From contig JAQXZK010000034.1 of NCBI GenBank assembly GCA_029227175.1, positions 1 through 64,000 of the forward strand: DNA of 64,000 bases, given 5' to 3'. The stretch is from Bacteroidales bacterium. Its GTDB lineage: Bacteria; Bacteroidota; Bacteroidia; Bacteroidales; Bacteroidaceae. The translations under genes were made by a program, and so were the position numbers. Below, piece after piece: positions 35,476 to 46,894 of this stretch. The notes under the pieces are model-generated. The model was not told the origin of the DNA and made no database searches. It was given only the letters and a program-made list of their open reading frames with translations. The first letter of the stretch is position 1. Every line of letters starts with the position of its first letter.

Positions 35476-36318
35476 ATGAAATATAATGAATACATCTTTA
35501 AGACGAATCCATCAACAGAAGTTGTGAACGATGTCCTGACAGCATTGCTGGGCGAAGTCGGATTCGAGAGCTTTGACGAATATGAGAAAGGCGTAAAGGG
35601 GTACATCCAGCGTTCTTTGGTAAACGATGACGCCATCCGGTCCATCATAGACACCTTCCCCATCGAGGCTACGACCATCACCTATTCATCGTCCGAAGTG
35701 GAAGACAAGGACTGGAACGAGCAATGGGAACAATCCTCCTTTCGGCCTATTCTCGTTGACGACATATGCGTTGTCCATGGGACCGCGCACACCGACCTGC
35801 CTTCCGTGAAATATGACATCACCATCAAGCCGCAAATGTCTTTCGGAAGCGGGCAGCATGAGACCACCTATCAGATGCTCTCCGAGATACTACAACTGAA
35901 TCTGGAGGGAAAAACCGTATTGGACATGGGATGTGGCACCGGCATACTCGCCATACTTGCCAGCATGCGAGGAGCCAAACATTGTGTAGCCATCGACATA
36001 GACGAGTGGTCGGTCAAGAGTGCCCGAGAGAGCATCATGCTGAATCATATTGACAATATTGACGTGTATGAGGGAGATGCCACATATCTCTCTCAGGTGG
36101 GTCCATTCGATGTCGTCTTGGCAAACATCAATCGCAACATTCTGCTGAACGACATGCCTCTGTATGTGGCGCGCATGTATGCAGGCTCCCGGCTCTTGAT
36201 GAGCGGTTTCTATACAGAAGACTTTCCACTCATACGCGCAATGGCCGAGCAGCAAGGATTGACGCTACTCCAAAGCCGAGAACACAACGAGTGGATGGCC
36301 GTTATGTTCGAAAAATAG
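35476..36318 (+). CDS. prmA: ribosomal protein L11 methyltransferase
   Basis: A 280-residue SAM methyltransferase that trimethylates L11. The motif DMGCGTGILAILASMRGAKH (about residues 150-169) binds SAM, QMSFGSGQHETT (about 121-132) is characteristic of PrmA, and VVLANINRNILLNDM (about 213-227) is motif IV. N-terminal substrate-binding domain is short, as in Bacteroidetes homologues. Confidence 0.93.
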   Translation: MKYNEYIFKTNPSTEVVNDVLTALLGEVGFESFDEYEKGVKGYIQRSLVNDDAIRSIIDTFPIEATTITYSSSEVEDKDWNEQWEQSSFRPILVDDICVVHGTAHTDLPSVKYDITIKPQMSFGSGQHETTYQMLSEILQLNLEGKTVLDMGCGTGILAILASMRGAKHCVAIDIDEWSVKSARESIMLNHIDNIDVYEGDATYLSQVGPFDVVLANINRNILLNDMPLYVARMYAGSRLLMSGFYTEDFPLIRAMAEQQGLTLLQSREHNEWMAVMFEK

Positions 36319-36410
36319 GCCGAAATGCTGACGAAACGGGTCGATTACCTCATCTACTCCACCTGTTTTTTATATAGAAAATTTTAACTGAAGAAAAATC
36401 AAACCGCTTT

Positions 36411-36441
36411 TTTGTCAGTAAAAGAAAAGTGGCTATATTCG
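36411..36441 (+). promoter_or_regulatory. promoter of the thi operon
   Basis: TTTG (36411-36414), 19 bp, then TATATTCG (36434-36441), close to TAnnTTTG and placed just before the TPP riboswitch. Confidence 0.6.
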
Positions 36442-36451
36442 CACACGTAAA

Positions 36452-36532
36452 GACAAAGGGGTGCCCTTGTGAACAAAGGGCTGAGATTACACCCTCGAAC
36501 CTGATGCAGTTTGTACTGCCGTAGGAATTGTA
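36452..36532 (+). promoter_or_regulatory. TPP riboswitch (THI box)
   Basis: The aptamer has the P1 stem ACAAA/ATTGT, GGGGTGC, the conserved CTGAGATTACACCC, and GAACCTGATGCAGTT-TGTACTGCCGTAGGAA in the right order and spacing. It senses thiamine pyrophosphate and should repress the following thi operon. About 130 nt separate it from thiS; no U-tailed hairpin is evident there, so control may be at translation or by a less visible terminator. Confidence 0.95.
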
Positions 36533-36660
36533 TTTATGGGCGTCTGCTCTTCCCTTCACACTCACACCCTCCTTTCTCTTTGCTATAACAATCCTCCCCA
36601 AAAAACATCCCTGATACTGACAGGCGATGTAACAGGTACTAAAAAAACATCTCAAGACCC

Positions 36661-36858
36661 ATGAAGATTATCATCAACGGAAAGGAGCAGGAAACACAGG
36701 CTGCAAACATCAAGGAACTGGCAGCAAGTATGAATCTACCCGAGAAAGGAATCGCCATTGCCGTATGCAACACCATGATTCCTCGCACAGACTGGGAGAA
36801 GACCTCACTCGAGGAGAGCATGCACATCATCATCATTTCAGCAGCCTGCGGAGGATGA
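36661..36858 (+). CDS. thiS: sulfur carrier protein ThiS
   Basis: A 65-residue ubiquitin-like protein ending in Gly-Gly (SAACGG). ThiF adenylates the C-terminus, and the thiocarboxylate donates sulfur to the thiazole ring. Start IIINGKEQE and the length fit. It overlaps thiE by 4 bp. Confidence 0.95.
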   Translation: MKIIINGKEQETQAANIKELAASMNLPEKGIAIAVCNTMIPRTDWEKTSLEESMHIIIISAACGG

Positions 36859-37499
36859 TACAGTTCATTACACACTTCACCGAGCGCTACACCTACGCTG
36901 ATAGCGCCCGTATGGCCCTGTCCGGTGGATGCCGCTGGATTCAGTTGCGCATGAAAGACGCATCAGCCGCAGAAATACTGCCAGTAGCTCTGGAGGTACA
37001 AGCCCTATGTAAGCAGCACCATGCAACATTTATCATTGACGATCAAGTCGAATTGGTCCAGGAAATACATGCTGACGGTGTCCATCTGGGCAAGAACGAC
37101 ATGCCCATTGACCAAGCCAGAACGATACTTGGACCGGATTATATCATTGGCGGAACGGCAAACACCTTTGCCGACGTCGTGATGCACTACCGGCATGGGG
37201 CCGACTACATCGGCTGTGGCCCCTTCCGTTTCACGACAACCAAACGAAACCTCTCTCCCATCCTCGGAGTCGAAGGCTACAGCGGCATCCTCCGTCAGAT
37301 GCAAGATGCCGCTATCCGCCTGCCAATTATTGCCATTGGAGGTATCTGCCGCGAAGACATTCCCCCTATCATGCAGACCGGCGTGAGCGGTATAGCACTC
37401 AGCGGCACCGTATTGAGGGCTTCCGACCCTATCGGCGAAATGCAGACCCTCATAGCGATGGAACATCATTATCATTGCCAACAAGAAACATCAAAATAA
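36855..37499 (+). CDS. thiE: thiamine-phosphate synthase
   Basis: A 214-residue TIM-barrel enzyme that joins the pyrimidine and thiazole phosphates. WIQLRMKD (about residues 25-32), DGVHLGKNDMP (about 71-81), and the phosphate loop GGICREDIPPIMQTGVSGIAL (about 162-182) are present. I use the ATG at 36855, which overlaps the thiS stop (ATGA), not the longer frame from 36765 that would run through thiS. Confidence 0.95.
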   Translation: MIQFITHFTERYTYADSARMALSGGCRWIQLRMKDASAAEILPVALEVQALCKQHHATFIIDDQVELVQEIHADGVHLGKNDMPIDQARTILGPDYIIGGTANTFADVVMHYRHGADYIGCGPFRFTTTKRNLSPILGVEGYSGILRQMQDAAIRLPIIAIGGICREDIPPIMQTGVSGIALSGTVLRASDPIGEMQTLIAMEHHYHCQQETSK

Positions 37500-37502
37500 A
37501 AT

Positions 37503-39985
<2,483 letters not shown>

Positions 39986-39997
39986 CAGGAGTGCAAA

Positions 39998-40798
39998 ATG
40001 GAATTGACAAAAGAGCAGAAACTTCGCTACCACCGTCATCTCGTCTTGCAGGGAATCGGTGAAGAAGGACAGACCAAATTATTGCAAAGTCGCGTCCTCA
40101 TTGTCGGTGTCGGAGGGCTCGGTTCGCCTGTTGCACAATACCTCTCGGCAGCCGGAGTCGGTACATTGGGACTGGTAGATGGCGACTTGGTGAGCCTGAC
40201 AAATCTGCAACGTCAGGTCATTCATAAAACCGGTGACCTAGGACGTCCCAAAGTCGATTCAGCCGAGGAGGCCATCCATCTGCTGAATCCGGATATAAAG
40301 GTCATCAAACACGAATTCTACCTCAGCGAGACGAATGTCGCAGCACTTGTCCGCGACTATGACTTCATCGTGGACGGGACAGATAACTTCTCTTCCAAAT
40401 ATCTCATTAACGATGCGTGTATCATGGAGGGAAAACCATTCTGCATGGGTGGAATCCAACGTTTTGGCGGGCAACTGATGACTCATCTGCCGGGAACGGC
40501 CTGTTACAGGTGTCTCTTTCCCGAGCCTCCATCCATCCGTAATGTAGAAACTTGTTCTATGGTGGGTGTACTGGGCTCTGTGGCCGGAATCATGGGAACA
40601 CTGCAGGCCACCGAGGCCATCAAGTATCTCACCGGAATGGGGGAACTGTTGACCAACAGGCTGTTGACTTTTGACGGCTTGACTATGCAATTCCAAGATA
40701 TCCGGATGGGACGTCAGCCACACTGCGCCCTGTGCGGTGAGCATCCCACCATTACGACCTTGAAAGAATATGCATTCCAACCATGTTCTAAACGATAA
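39998..40798 (+). CDS. thiF: ThiS adenylyltransferase ThiF (HesA/MoeB family)
   Basis: A 266-residue E1-like enzyme that adenylates ThiS. It has the nucleotide loop VGVGGLGSPVAQYL (about residues 36-49), the DLVSLTNLQRQVIH region (about 68-81), the catalytic Cys in NVETCSMVGVLG (about 184) and zinc ligands (CYRC and CALC). Its placement between thiC and thiH supports ThiF over MoeB. Confidence 0.93.
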   Translation: MELTKEQKLRYHRHLVLQGIGEEGQTKLLQSRVLIVGVGGLGSPVAQYLSAAGVGTLGLVDGDLVSLTNLQRQVIHKTGDLGRPKVDSAEEAIHLLNPDIKVIKHEFYLSETNVAALVRDYDFIVDGTDNFSSKYLINDACIMEGKPFCMGGIQRFGGQLMTHLPGTACYRCLFPEPPSIRNVETCSMVGVLGSVAGIMGTLQATEAIKYLTGMGELLTNRLLTFDGLTMQFQDIRMGRQPHCALCGEHPTITTLKEYAFQPCSKR

Positions 40799-40804
40799 AA
40801 AACT

Positions 40805-41941
40805 ATGTTTTCAGATATACTCAAAGAAATATCCTGGGAAGAGACCACAGACAGGATTGCTTCCATGACAGACGCAGATGTCCGTCGCGCCCTTTCCAAA
40901 TCCCGTTGTGATGTCAACGACTTTATGGCGTTGATTTCACCGGCGGCAGAACCCTATCTGGAGTTTATGGCGCAACTCAGCCGCAAGTATACAGAGGAGC
41001 GTTTCGGCCGTGTCATGTCTATGTTCATACCGCTCTACATCACTAATTCTTGCAGCAATTCATGTGTCTATTGCGGCTTCCATCGGCAGAACCCGATGGC
41101 ACGCACCATTCTCACGCCGGAACAGATTGAAGATGAATATCGGGCCATCAAGCGTCTGGCTCCGTTCGAGAATATTCTTCTCGTGACAGGCGAGAATCCA
41201 GCCAAAGCAGGAGTCCCCTATCTGGCCAAGGCTCTGGACATCGCCAAGAAATATTTTTCAAACCTCAAGATTGAAGTGATGCCTCTGCACACAGAAGAGT
41301 ATGCCGAACTCATCGGTCATGGACTGAACGGTGTCATCTGCTTTCAGGAGACCTATCACCGCGAGAACTACAAGACCTATCATCCGGCCGGCATGAAGAG
41401 CAATTTTGAATGGCGTGTGAACGGATTTGACCGCATGGGACAGGCCGGAGTCCACAGCATTGGCATGGGGGTACTCATCGGTTTGGAGAAAGACTGGCGT
41501 ACCGACGTGACCATGATGGCTCACCACCTGCGCTACCTACAGAAGACTTACTGGCGGACGAAATACAGTGTCAACTTTCCCCGCATGCGGCCGGCGCAAA
41601 ACGAGGGTTTTCACCCGAATTGCCTCATGACGGATAAGGAATTGGCACAGGCTACCTTCGCTATGCGCATATTCGACCACGATGTCGACATCAGCTACTC
41701 CACCCGCGAACCGGCCTATATACGCGACGGCATGTGTACGCTGGGAGTTACGACCATGAGTGCAGAGAGTAAGGTGAATCCCGGCGGTTACCACACCGAC
41801 CCTCAGGCCCTGGAACAATTCACGGTCAGCGACGAGCGCAGTGCCCGGGAAATCAACCGACGGCTTCGGGAACTGGGTCGCGAACCGGTATGGAAAGACT
41901 GGGATTCAAGCTTCGACTACATGAACCGTGTAAACCGATAA
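40805..41941 (+). CDS. thiH: 2-iminoacetate synthase ThiH
   Basis: A 378-residue radical-SAM enzyme that splits tyrosine to give iminoglycine for the thiazole ring. The cluster motif is C83-x3-C87-x2-C90 (NSCSNSCVYCGF). Conserved stretches LVTGENPAKAG and QETYHRENYKTYHPAGMKS follow. Its presence, and not that of glycine oxidase ThiO, marks an anaerobic thiazole route. It is the last thi gene of the unit and starts 6 bp after thiF. Confidence 0.95.
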   Translation: MFSDILKEISWEETTDRIASMTDADVRRALSKSRCDVNDFMALISPAAEPYLEFMAQLSRKYTEERFGRVMSMFIPLYITNSCSNSCVYCGFHRQNPMARTILTPEQIEDEYRAIKRLAPFENILLVTGENPAKAGVPYLAKALDIAKKYFSNLKIEVMPLHTEEYAELIGHGLNGVICFQETYHRENYKTYHPAGMKSNFEWRVNGFDRMGQAGVHSIGMGVLIGLEKDWRTDVTMMAHHLRYLQKTYWRTKYSVNFPRMRPAQNEGFHPNCLMTDKELAQATFAMRIFDHDVDISYSTREPAYIRDGMCTLGVTTMSAESKVNPGGYHTDPQALEQFTVSDERSAREINRRLRELGREPVWKDWDSSFDYMNRVNR

Positions 41942-41964
41942 CCAATCACAAGCATCAGCAAGAT

Positions 41965-42444
41965 ATGGATATGAGTCAGGAAGACAGAAAATGGATGAGA
42001 CAGGCTATCCGTCTCAGTGTGGAGAATGTGGATAACGGAGGAGGTCCTTTCGGCGCTGTCATTGTTAAGGAACACTCGCTCATTGCCGAGGGAGTGAACC
42101 GTGTGACAGCCAACAATGACCCGACCGCTCATGCCGAGGTCAGCGCCATTCGCGCCGCCTGCCTCAGGTTGAAAAGTCACAGTCTGGAAGGATGTACCAT
42201 CTACACCTCGTGCGAGCCGTGCCCCATGTGTCTCAGCGCCATCTATTGGGCCGGTATAAGGCGTATTTGCTACGGGAACACCAAGGCGGATGCCGAGCAC
42301 ATACACTTCGGCGACAAGTTTATCTACGACGAGATAGCCAAACCCTGTGCCGAGCGTTCCATCCCTATGGAATCCATCATGCGTGACGAAGCACTTGAGG
42401 CCTTCCGCAAGTGGGAGGAGAAGGAAGACAAGATACCCTACTGA
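41965..42444 (+). CDS. nucleoside deaminase, guanine-deaminase type
   Basis: A 159-residue zinc deaminase. The catalytic pair is HAEVSAI (about residues 55-61) and CEPCPMC (about 86-92), with GGGPFGAVIV near residue 27. The CDA-fold motif SCEPCPMCLSAIYWAGIRRICYG is closest to GuaD-like guanine deaminases, although the tRNA adenosine deaminase TadA is related and cannot be fully excluded. It lies 23 bp after thiH and may be transcribed with the thi operon. I use ATG 41965. Confidence 0.87.
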   Translation: MDMSQEDRKWMRQAIRLSVENVDNGGGPFGAVIVKEHSLIAEGVNRVTANNDPTAHAEVSAIRAACLRLKSHSLEGCTIYTSCEPCPMCLSAIYWAGIRRICYGNTKADAEHIHFGDKFIYDEIAKPCAERSIPMESIMRDEALEAFRKWEEKEDKIPY

Positions 42445-42966
42445 CGGTTGCCGGGCGCAGGGTCGGCGAGCACTGACGCAGCATGCCAAGGCTGCTCTGT
42501 ATAAAGACGTTTTTTTTATCCGATTGGCTTCTTCGGCCTGCTTTAGAGCGCGGACGGTGCATTGCGATGCTTCGTCCAAAGCCCTGTTTGGGCCAGAACG
42601 TGATTGGACAGTCCACATCGCAAGAACATGATTATACAACACATAAAAAGATACTTGCCTCGACACATAGGTATGAAATAGGATGAGAGGTTTTTGGGGC
42701 AATGATTACAGAGTTCAAGTGATGTAGCATAGATTTTGTAATTTTTTTTCAATAGAAAGGGGGATGGGCAACGCATCCGGCTTCCTTTCGCTCCCCGCCT
42801 GCCAGCAATCTTCCTGCGGAGAATGTCGCAACACCTCCCCTCTCCAGCCGGCAGCCAGGGGCAGGTAGGGCTTTCCTCCTGCATGGATTCAGGGTATCAA
42901 ATGCAAAAGATTTTTTTGCATTTATTCACTGTAAGACGGCAAAATAAACTACATAAGGCCATTTGA

Positions 42967-43322
42967 AGCCTTACAAGACCTTTGCGGAAAAATTCATTTT
43001 TACATTGCACAACATCAATTAACGTGCGGAAAATTCCGCAAAGGTTCTGCAAGCCTGCAAGACTTCTGCGAAAAAACTCATTTTAACATTGCATAACTTC
43101 GATTAACGTGCGGAAAATTCCGCAAAGGTTCTGCAAGCCTGCAAGACTTTTGCGGGAAAAATCATTTTTACATTGCATAACTTCGATTAACGTGCGGAAA
43201 ATTCCGTAAAGATTCTGCAAGCCTGCAAGACTTCTACGGGAAAACTCATTTTAATATTGCGCAACTTTGATTAACGTGCGGAAAATTCCGCAAGGGTTCT
43301 GCAAGCCTGCAAAGGGCCTGCG
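42967..43322. repeat. tandem repeat, unit 84 bp, about four copies
   Basis: The word AACGTGCGGAAAATTCCGC starts at 43021, 43105, 43189 and 43273, exactly 84 bp apart, and a partial unit precedes the first. Each unit contains GCGGAA/TTCCGC as a palindrome around AA, TTCTGCAAGCCTGCAAGAC with a TGCAAG direct repeat, and ATTGCATAACTTCGATT. Units are 90% or more alike. There are no spacers. 84 is divisible by three, so long open frames here are expected by chance. Confidence 0.9.
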
Positions 43323-43723
43323 TTTTTTTTCGCAAAGCCTCTGCACGACAGCAAGGCGGCGGCGTTTTATCCCTCAAAAGGTCTGCAAGCTGACCAAGAA
43401 GCCGGGGTTTCTCCTGCCAAGTCTCTGTCGGGTTGCAAAGGTCTGTCGCCCGGGGATGTCAAGCATCCTCACAGGTGTCAATCCTTCTGCGCGACAGGAA
43501 TCCTTCTGCTTGTCTGTTATCTTTCGCCCCCATGCAAAGGCCGGCAGTCCATCTCCAGCGTGAGCACGATTCCGGGATGAATGTCTTCGTGCATGAGATC
43601 GCATCTATCGCGTTGCGCGCGCCATTCAAGAAGGCCTTCTGAATGTAGACATTCTCCGGCGAATTGTTGATGCTCCTGACGACTGGGTATATCTGCCCGT
43701 GTGCGTCTTTCGTGCGGGGTACT

Positions 43724-43764
43724 CCCGGAGGTGTGGGAGAGCGAAAACATCCCACACCTCCGGG
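43724..43764 (-). terminator. strong hairpin after the GH2-fold gene
   Basis: CCCGGAGGTGTGGGA (43724-43738) and TCCCACACCTCCGGG (43750-43764) are a perfect 15-bp inverted repeat around an 11-nt loop, 20 bp past the GH2 stop at 43785. No T-run follows, so it may be a stabilising 3' stem-loop and not a classic intrinsic terminator. Confidence 0.5.
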
Positions 43765-43784
43765 CCCTCATAGCATGGCCCTCA

Positions 43785-46697
43785 TCAAAACAAGTCGTAG
43801 AGAACGGCATAGCATCCCTCTTTGGCTTTCCGGAAACGGAATGCCGGGAGGGTCGTCACGCTTCTGCCTTTGGGAAGATGAACCTTTCGGAAGACCTTCT
43901 GTTCGATGCGTTTTCCCTTGGGGTCGACCAGTGTAACCTTCAAGTCTACTACGGCTTCATCGGCAAGGTTGAAAATAACGGGAGTGATGACATCGTCCGG
44001 CCCATAGACCACATCGACATCCTGGCTACCGGCCCAACGGCGTTGGAATACCTGTTTGTTGGCATAATAGGCCAGTTTGGGCACGCCCACGGCATCTACC
44101 AACGGTTTCTGGTAGGTAAACATGTTGGCACCTGACTCCAAGCTGCACCACGAGAATCCGTCATAGCCAAGCAGTGTCTGTTTCTTCATCGACTCCCAGG
44201 CAGAGAAGGCCTGGAACGCCTGGCTGACGCGCCACTCATTGGCCTGCAATTTCCGGCCGATACTTCCCTCTTCGTATTCCCACTCGTAGGACTGCACCTC
44301 GTACCACGGTTCGTTCCGGACCAACGCCCAGTTAGGCTGCGCAGCCGACTCTTCGTGCTCAAAATTGAAATAGCATTTTTCATTGGCCTTCAAGCAGGAT
44401 GCTGCCCAGGGATTGGGGGCTTTCCTCAGATAGCTCCACTTGGCGCCGTAACCCGTGTAGGCATCCTGACTTCCACGGGTCATGAGCTTGTCCATAATGA
44501 CGGGCGTCGGTGTCATGGGATTGCCCTTGTAGTCGATGGTTCCGTCATAGTTCCCATAATGGGTATGCTGCCAGAAGGATGTAGGCGAAATCAGTCGGCT
44601 GGTATCGGCACTGCTTATGCTCTGGAAAATGCGGGTCATATAGTCATTCGAGTCTGAGAGACCGTGTCTTTTAAAACGATTGGGGTGATTGCTCGCTTCC
44701 CACATCACGATAGAAGGATGATTATAGACCTCCATCATGTAGCGGGGATAGCCGTCAAAGTCCACATTCCAGGCCTCTCCCTCACGCACCCAGCCGGCAG
44801 TTTGCCAAAGCAGGTAAACACCCATCTGATCGGCATACTCTGCATAGCGCGGGTCGTTGATTCCGTCGATGGTGTCTTTCTCTGCATGGACATGGATGCG
44901 CAACAGGTTGCCGTTCATCTTTTTTATCATCATCAAATCCCGGACAACCGTTTCGGCCGGCACGCAACGGTTGGTCTTGGCCGCTGTTTCGACGGGGTAT
45001 CTGTGACCCATGATTTGCGCTCCGTTGAGCATTTCCACATGATGATTGACATAAAGCGTACCTTCGCGCTGCTCAATGGTGCGTATGCCGGTGGTGGTGG
45101 CCAAATCGTCGAGGGGCTGTCCATCCTTGTCCGTTAGAATCACTTCCACCCGGTAGAGCGTCGGACTCGTTGTCTCCCAAAGTTGCGGATGCTCAACGGG
45201 CACCTGCACGACATACTCGTTGTCTACCGAGGGGCGGATTTCTATGTTCCTGCTGACAGAAGCCACCCGCTCACCCTCCGTAGGGAACCAGGGATAATAG
45301 TTGACCTCAAGCCGGGCCATCCTGCTCTCAACTTCGCGGTTCTGAACCACAATTCGGTGAGTCTGCACAGCCCGGTCACCGTCAAGTGAAGCGGTGTGTA
45401 CCCGACAGGCCTTCAGCTGGCACCGATGGGTCAGCAACAGCGTTGTACGCCCCAGCTGCCAGCCGATGTATGGGTCTGAAGGAGAATGTTCCATGACGTG
45501 TGCAGCCTTATAAGGCTTTACACGCACGGCTATCACATTCTCACTGTTGGCCAAAAGGTAATTCGTAACGTCTATATCCTGAGGATGCCTGCCTTGCAAT
45601 ACAGCGGCCACTTGTCCGTTGACCCACACCTCACCTCCCGGGTCGAGAGTCTCCAAGTGCAGGGTAGCGCGTTCAAATGTCCCGATTTGCAATTTATGAC
45701 GCAGGTAATAGCTTTCTTCCTTTTCAGCCAGTCCGCCATGGACAGAAGGCAACTTGACATTGTTCCAGTGGCTGTCATCATAATCGGCCTCCTGCCAGCC
45801 GTTCATAGAGGGGACTTCCTCGAAATCCTCAAAGAGCGGAAGAGCGATGCTGTAAGGAGTGCGTCGGTTTGTAAAGTCCGGCACAAAGTCGTAAAGCGAA
45901 ACCTCTTCCACCAGCATTTCTCCTTGGGGAGAAGCAAAGACGATGCGGTCAAAATCCTGTGGGCCTTCGGGCGCAATGGGGCAGCAGACTTCCTGCCGGC
46001 CATTCAGTTTCAGGAAGAGTTTCCTGTTGGCAAAGTCTCCATAAAGCTCGATGGTACGACAGCCCCCTCTGTCGAGGGAGACAAGACTCTGTCTGTTTGT
46101 GCCGGATGAAACGACGAGATTCTGCCGTTCTCCAGTGAGCGAACATACGGTGCTCTCTCCCCGTTGCAGAGCAATGGCAAACGAGGAAGTGCCCTCCCCG
46201 AGCTTTGTCTTGAAGCGGAAGCGCCAGTTCACGGAAGGAACGGAACGAATCACCCGGGCATGACGGATGGAAAGTGCGCCATTGGAAATAGTCGCCCCCG
46301 TTGCAGTCCACTCCTTCCATCTCTCTTTTTGCTGCTGCGCCTTATCAGCCTTGTAGCCTATGGCGTTCCAATGCTCGAGGCGTAAGGTCTGACGTATCCG
46401 GGTCGACGGCTGAGGTTTAATGGCATCCAGACATGACTTGACATCCTGCTCACTGAGCAATGGACGGTTCAGTTCAGGATTCTGCCAATAGTTTGCAGCA
46501 AACCCTGCATATTGTTCCAGGAAATCAATGCGCTGAGACAAATCCATCCATTCCGTTTCACCGTGGAAATCGGTCTCGCCATTGGCCTTCGCGTCCTGCG
46601 TAAAATAGCGCATCTCGAAAGAGCTGGACACCTGCGCGTTCACTTGTGAAGTAATGAGTATGCAGCATGAAATGCCAACTAAAAAATTCTTCTTCAT
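43785..46697 (-). CDS. GH2-fold glycosidase, non-canonical active site
   Basis: A 970-residue exported protein (signal peptide about 1-22). An N-terminal extra region of about 280 residues, partly concanavalin-like (100-270), precedes a sugar-binding GH2 domain (about 285-420), an Ig-like domain (about 425-540) and a barrel (about 545-870). In GH2 enzymes the acid/base Glu follows Asn in a NEP motif; here the motif is MWEASNHPNRF with N670 and H671, so that Glu is replaced. The nucleophile may be E780, E782 or E783 in NFEHEES. The protein may use E667 or act on an unusual substrate, such as a sulfated or uronic glycan, since a sulfatase gene lies 197 bp upstream. GH2 membership is fairly sure; activity is not. 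Confidence 0.8.
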   Translation of the reverse strand: MKKNFLVGISCCILITSQVNAQVSSSFEMRYFTQDAKANGETDFHGETEWMDLSQRIDFLEQYAGFAANYWQNPELNRPLLSEQDVKSCLDAIKPQPSTRIRQTLRLEHWNAIGYKADKAQQQKERWKEWTATGATISNGALSIRHARVIRSVPSVNWRFRFKTKLGEGTSSFAIALQRGESTVCSLTGERQNLVVSSGTNRQSLVSLDRGGCRTIELYGDFANRKLFLKLNGRQEVCCPIAPEGPQDFDRIVFASPQGEMLVEEVSLYDFVPDFTNRRTPYSIALPLFEDFEEVPSMNGWQEADYDDSHWNNVKLPSVHGGLAEKEESYYLRHKLQIGTFERATLHLETLDPGGEVWVNGQVAAVLQGRHPQDIDVTNYLLANSENVIAVRVKPYKAAHVMEHSPSDPYIGWQLGRTTLLLTHRCQLKACRVHTASLDGDRAVQTHRIVVQNREVESRMARLEVNYYPWFPTEGERVASVSRNIEIRPSVDNEYVVQVPVEHPQLWETTSPTLYRVEVILTDKDGQPLDDLATTTGIRTIEQREGTLYVNHHVEMLNGAQIMGHRYPVETAAKTNRCVPAETVVRDLMMIKKMNGNLLRIHVHAEKDTIDGINDPRYAEYADQMGVYLLWQTAGWVREGEAWNVDFDGYPRYMMEVYNHPSIVMWEASNHPNRFKRHGLSDSNDYMTRIFQSISSADTSRLISPTSFWQHTHYGNYDGTIDYKGNPMTPTPVIMDKLMTRGSQDAYTGYGAKWSYLRKAPNPWAASCLKANEKCYFNFEHEESAAQPNWALVRNEPWYEVQSYEWEYEEGSIGRKLQANEWRVSQAFQAFSAWESMKKQTLLGYDGFSWCSLESGANMFTYQKPLVDAVGVPKLAYYANKQVFQRRWAGSQDVDVVYGPDDVITPVIFNLADEAVVDLKVTLVDPKGKRIEQKVFRKVHLPKGRSVTTLPAFRFRKAKEGCYAVLYDLF

Positions 46698-46894
46698 AGG
46701 TTATACATATATTTATTAAGGTTATGTCACGTTTTCCAGTGGTAAAGATAGCGCAAATCGCAAACAGAATCAACAAACCTGCTTAATTGCTATGATGACA
46801 GAGTCTATTTGAAAAAACAAAGAGGATGCGTCATCATGGGCACACCCTCTTCGTGTAATCATCAAGGCCTGGTATTCCCAGTTTGTTTAAACAT

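Larger units (their letters stand above)
42445..43784. other. gap of 1.3 kb with an 84-bp tandem repeat
   Basis: No gene is supported. The first third (42445-42900) has GC-rich stretches and a poly-T, but no frame with a start and family features. 42967-43322 is a tandem array (listed separately). Up to about 43520 its words recur in a decayed form: GTCTGCAAGC, CTCTGCACGA, CTTCTGC. The last part ends with the hairpin at 43724-43764. Plus-strand and minus-strand frames near 43267-43810 are shadows. Confidence 0.6.

Noticed and set aside
41965-42444. tRNA adenosine deaminase TadA
   Set aside because: The active-site motifs SCEPCPMCLSAIYWAGI match guanine deaminases better, although the families are related.
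43267-43936. Several short frames around 43.3-43.9 kb
   Set aside because: They overlap the 84-bp repeat or the 3' end of the GH2-fold gene, and have no start context.
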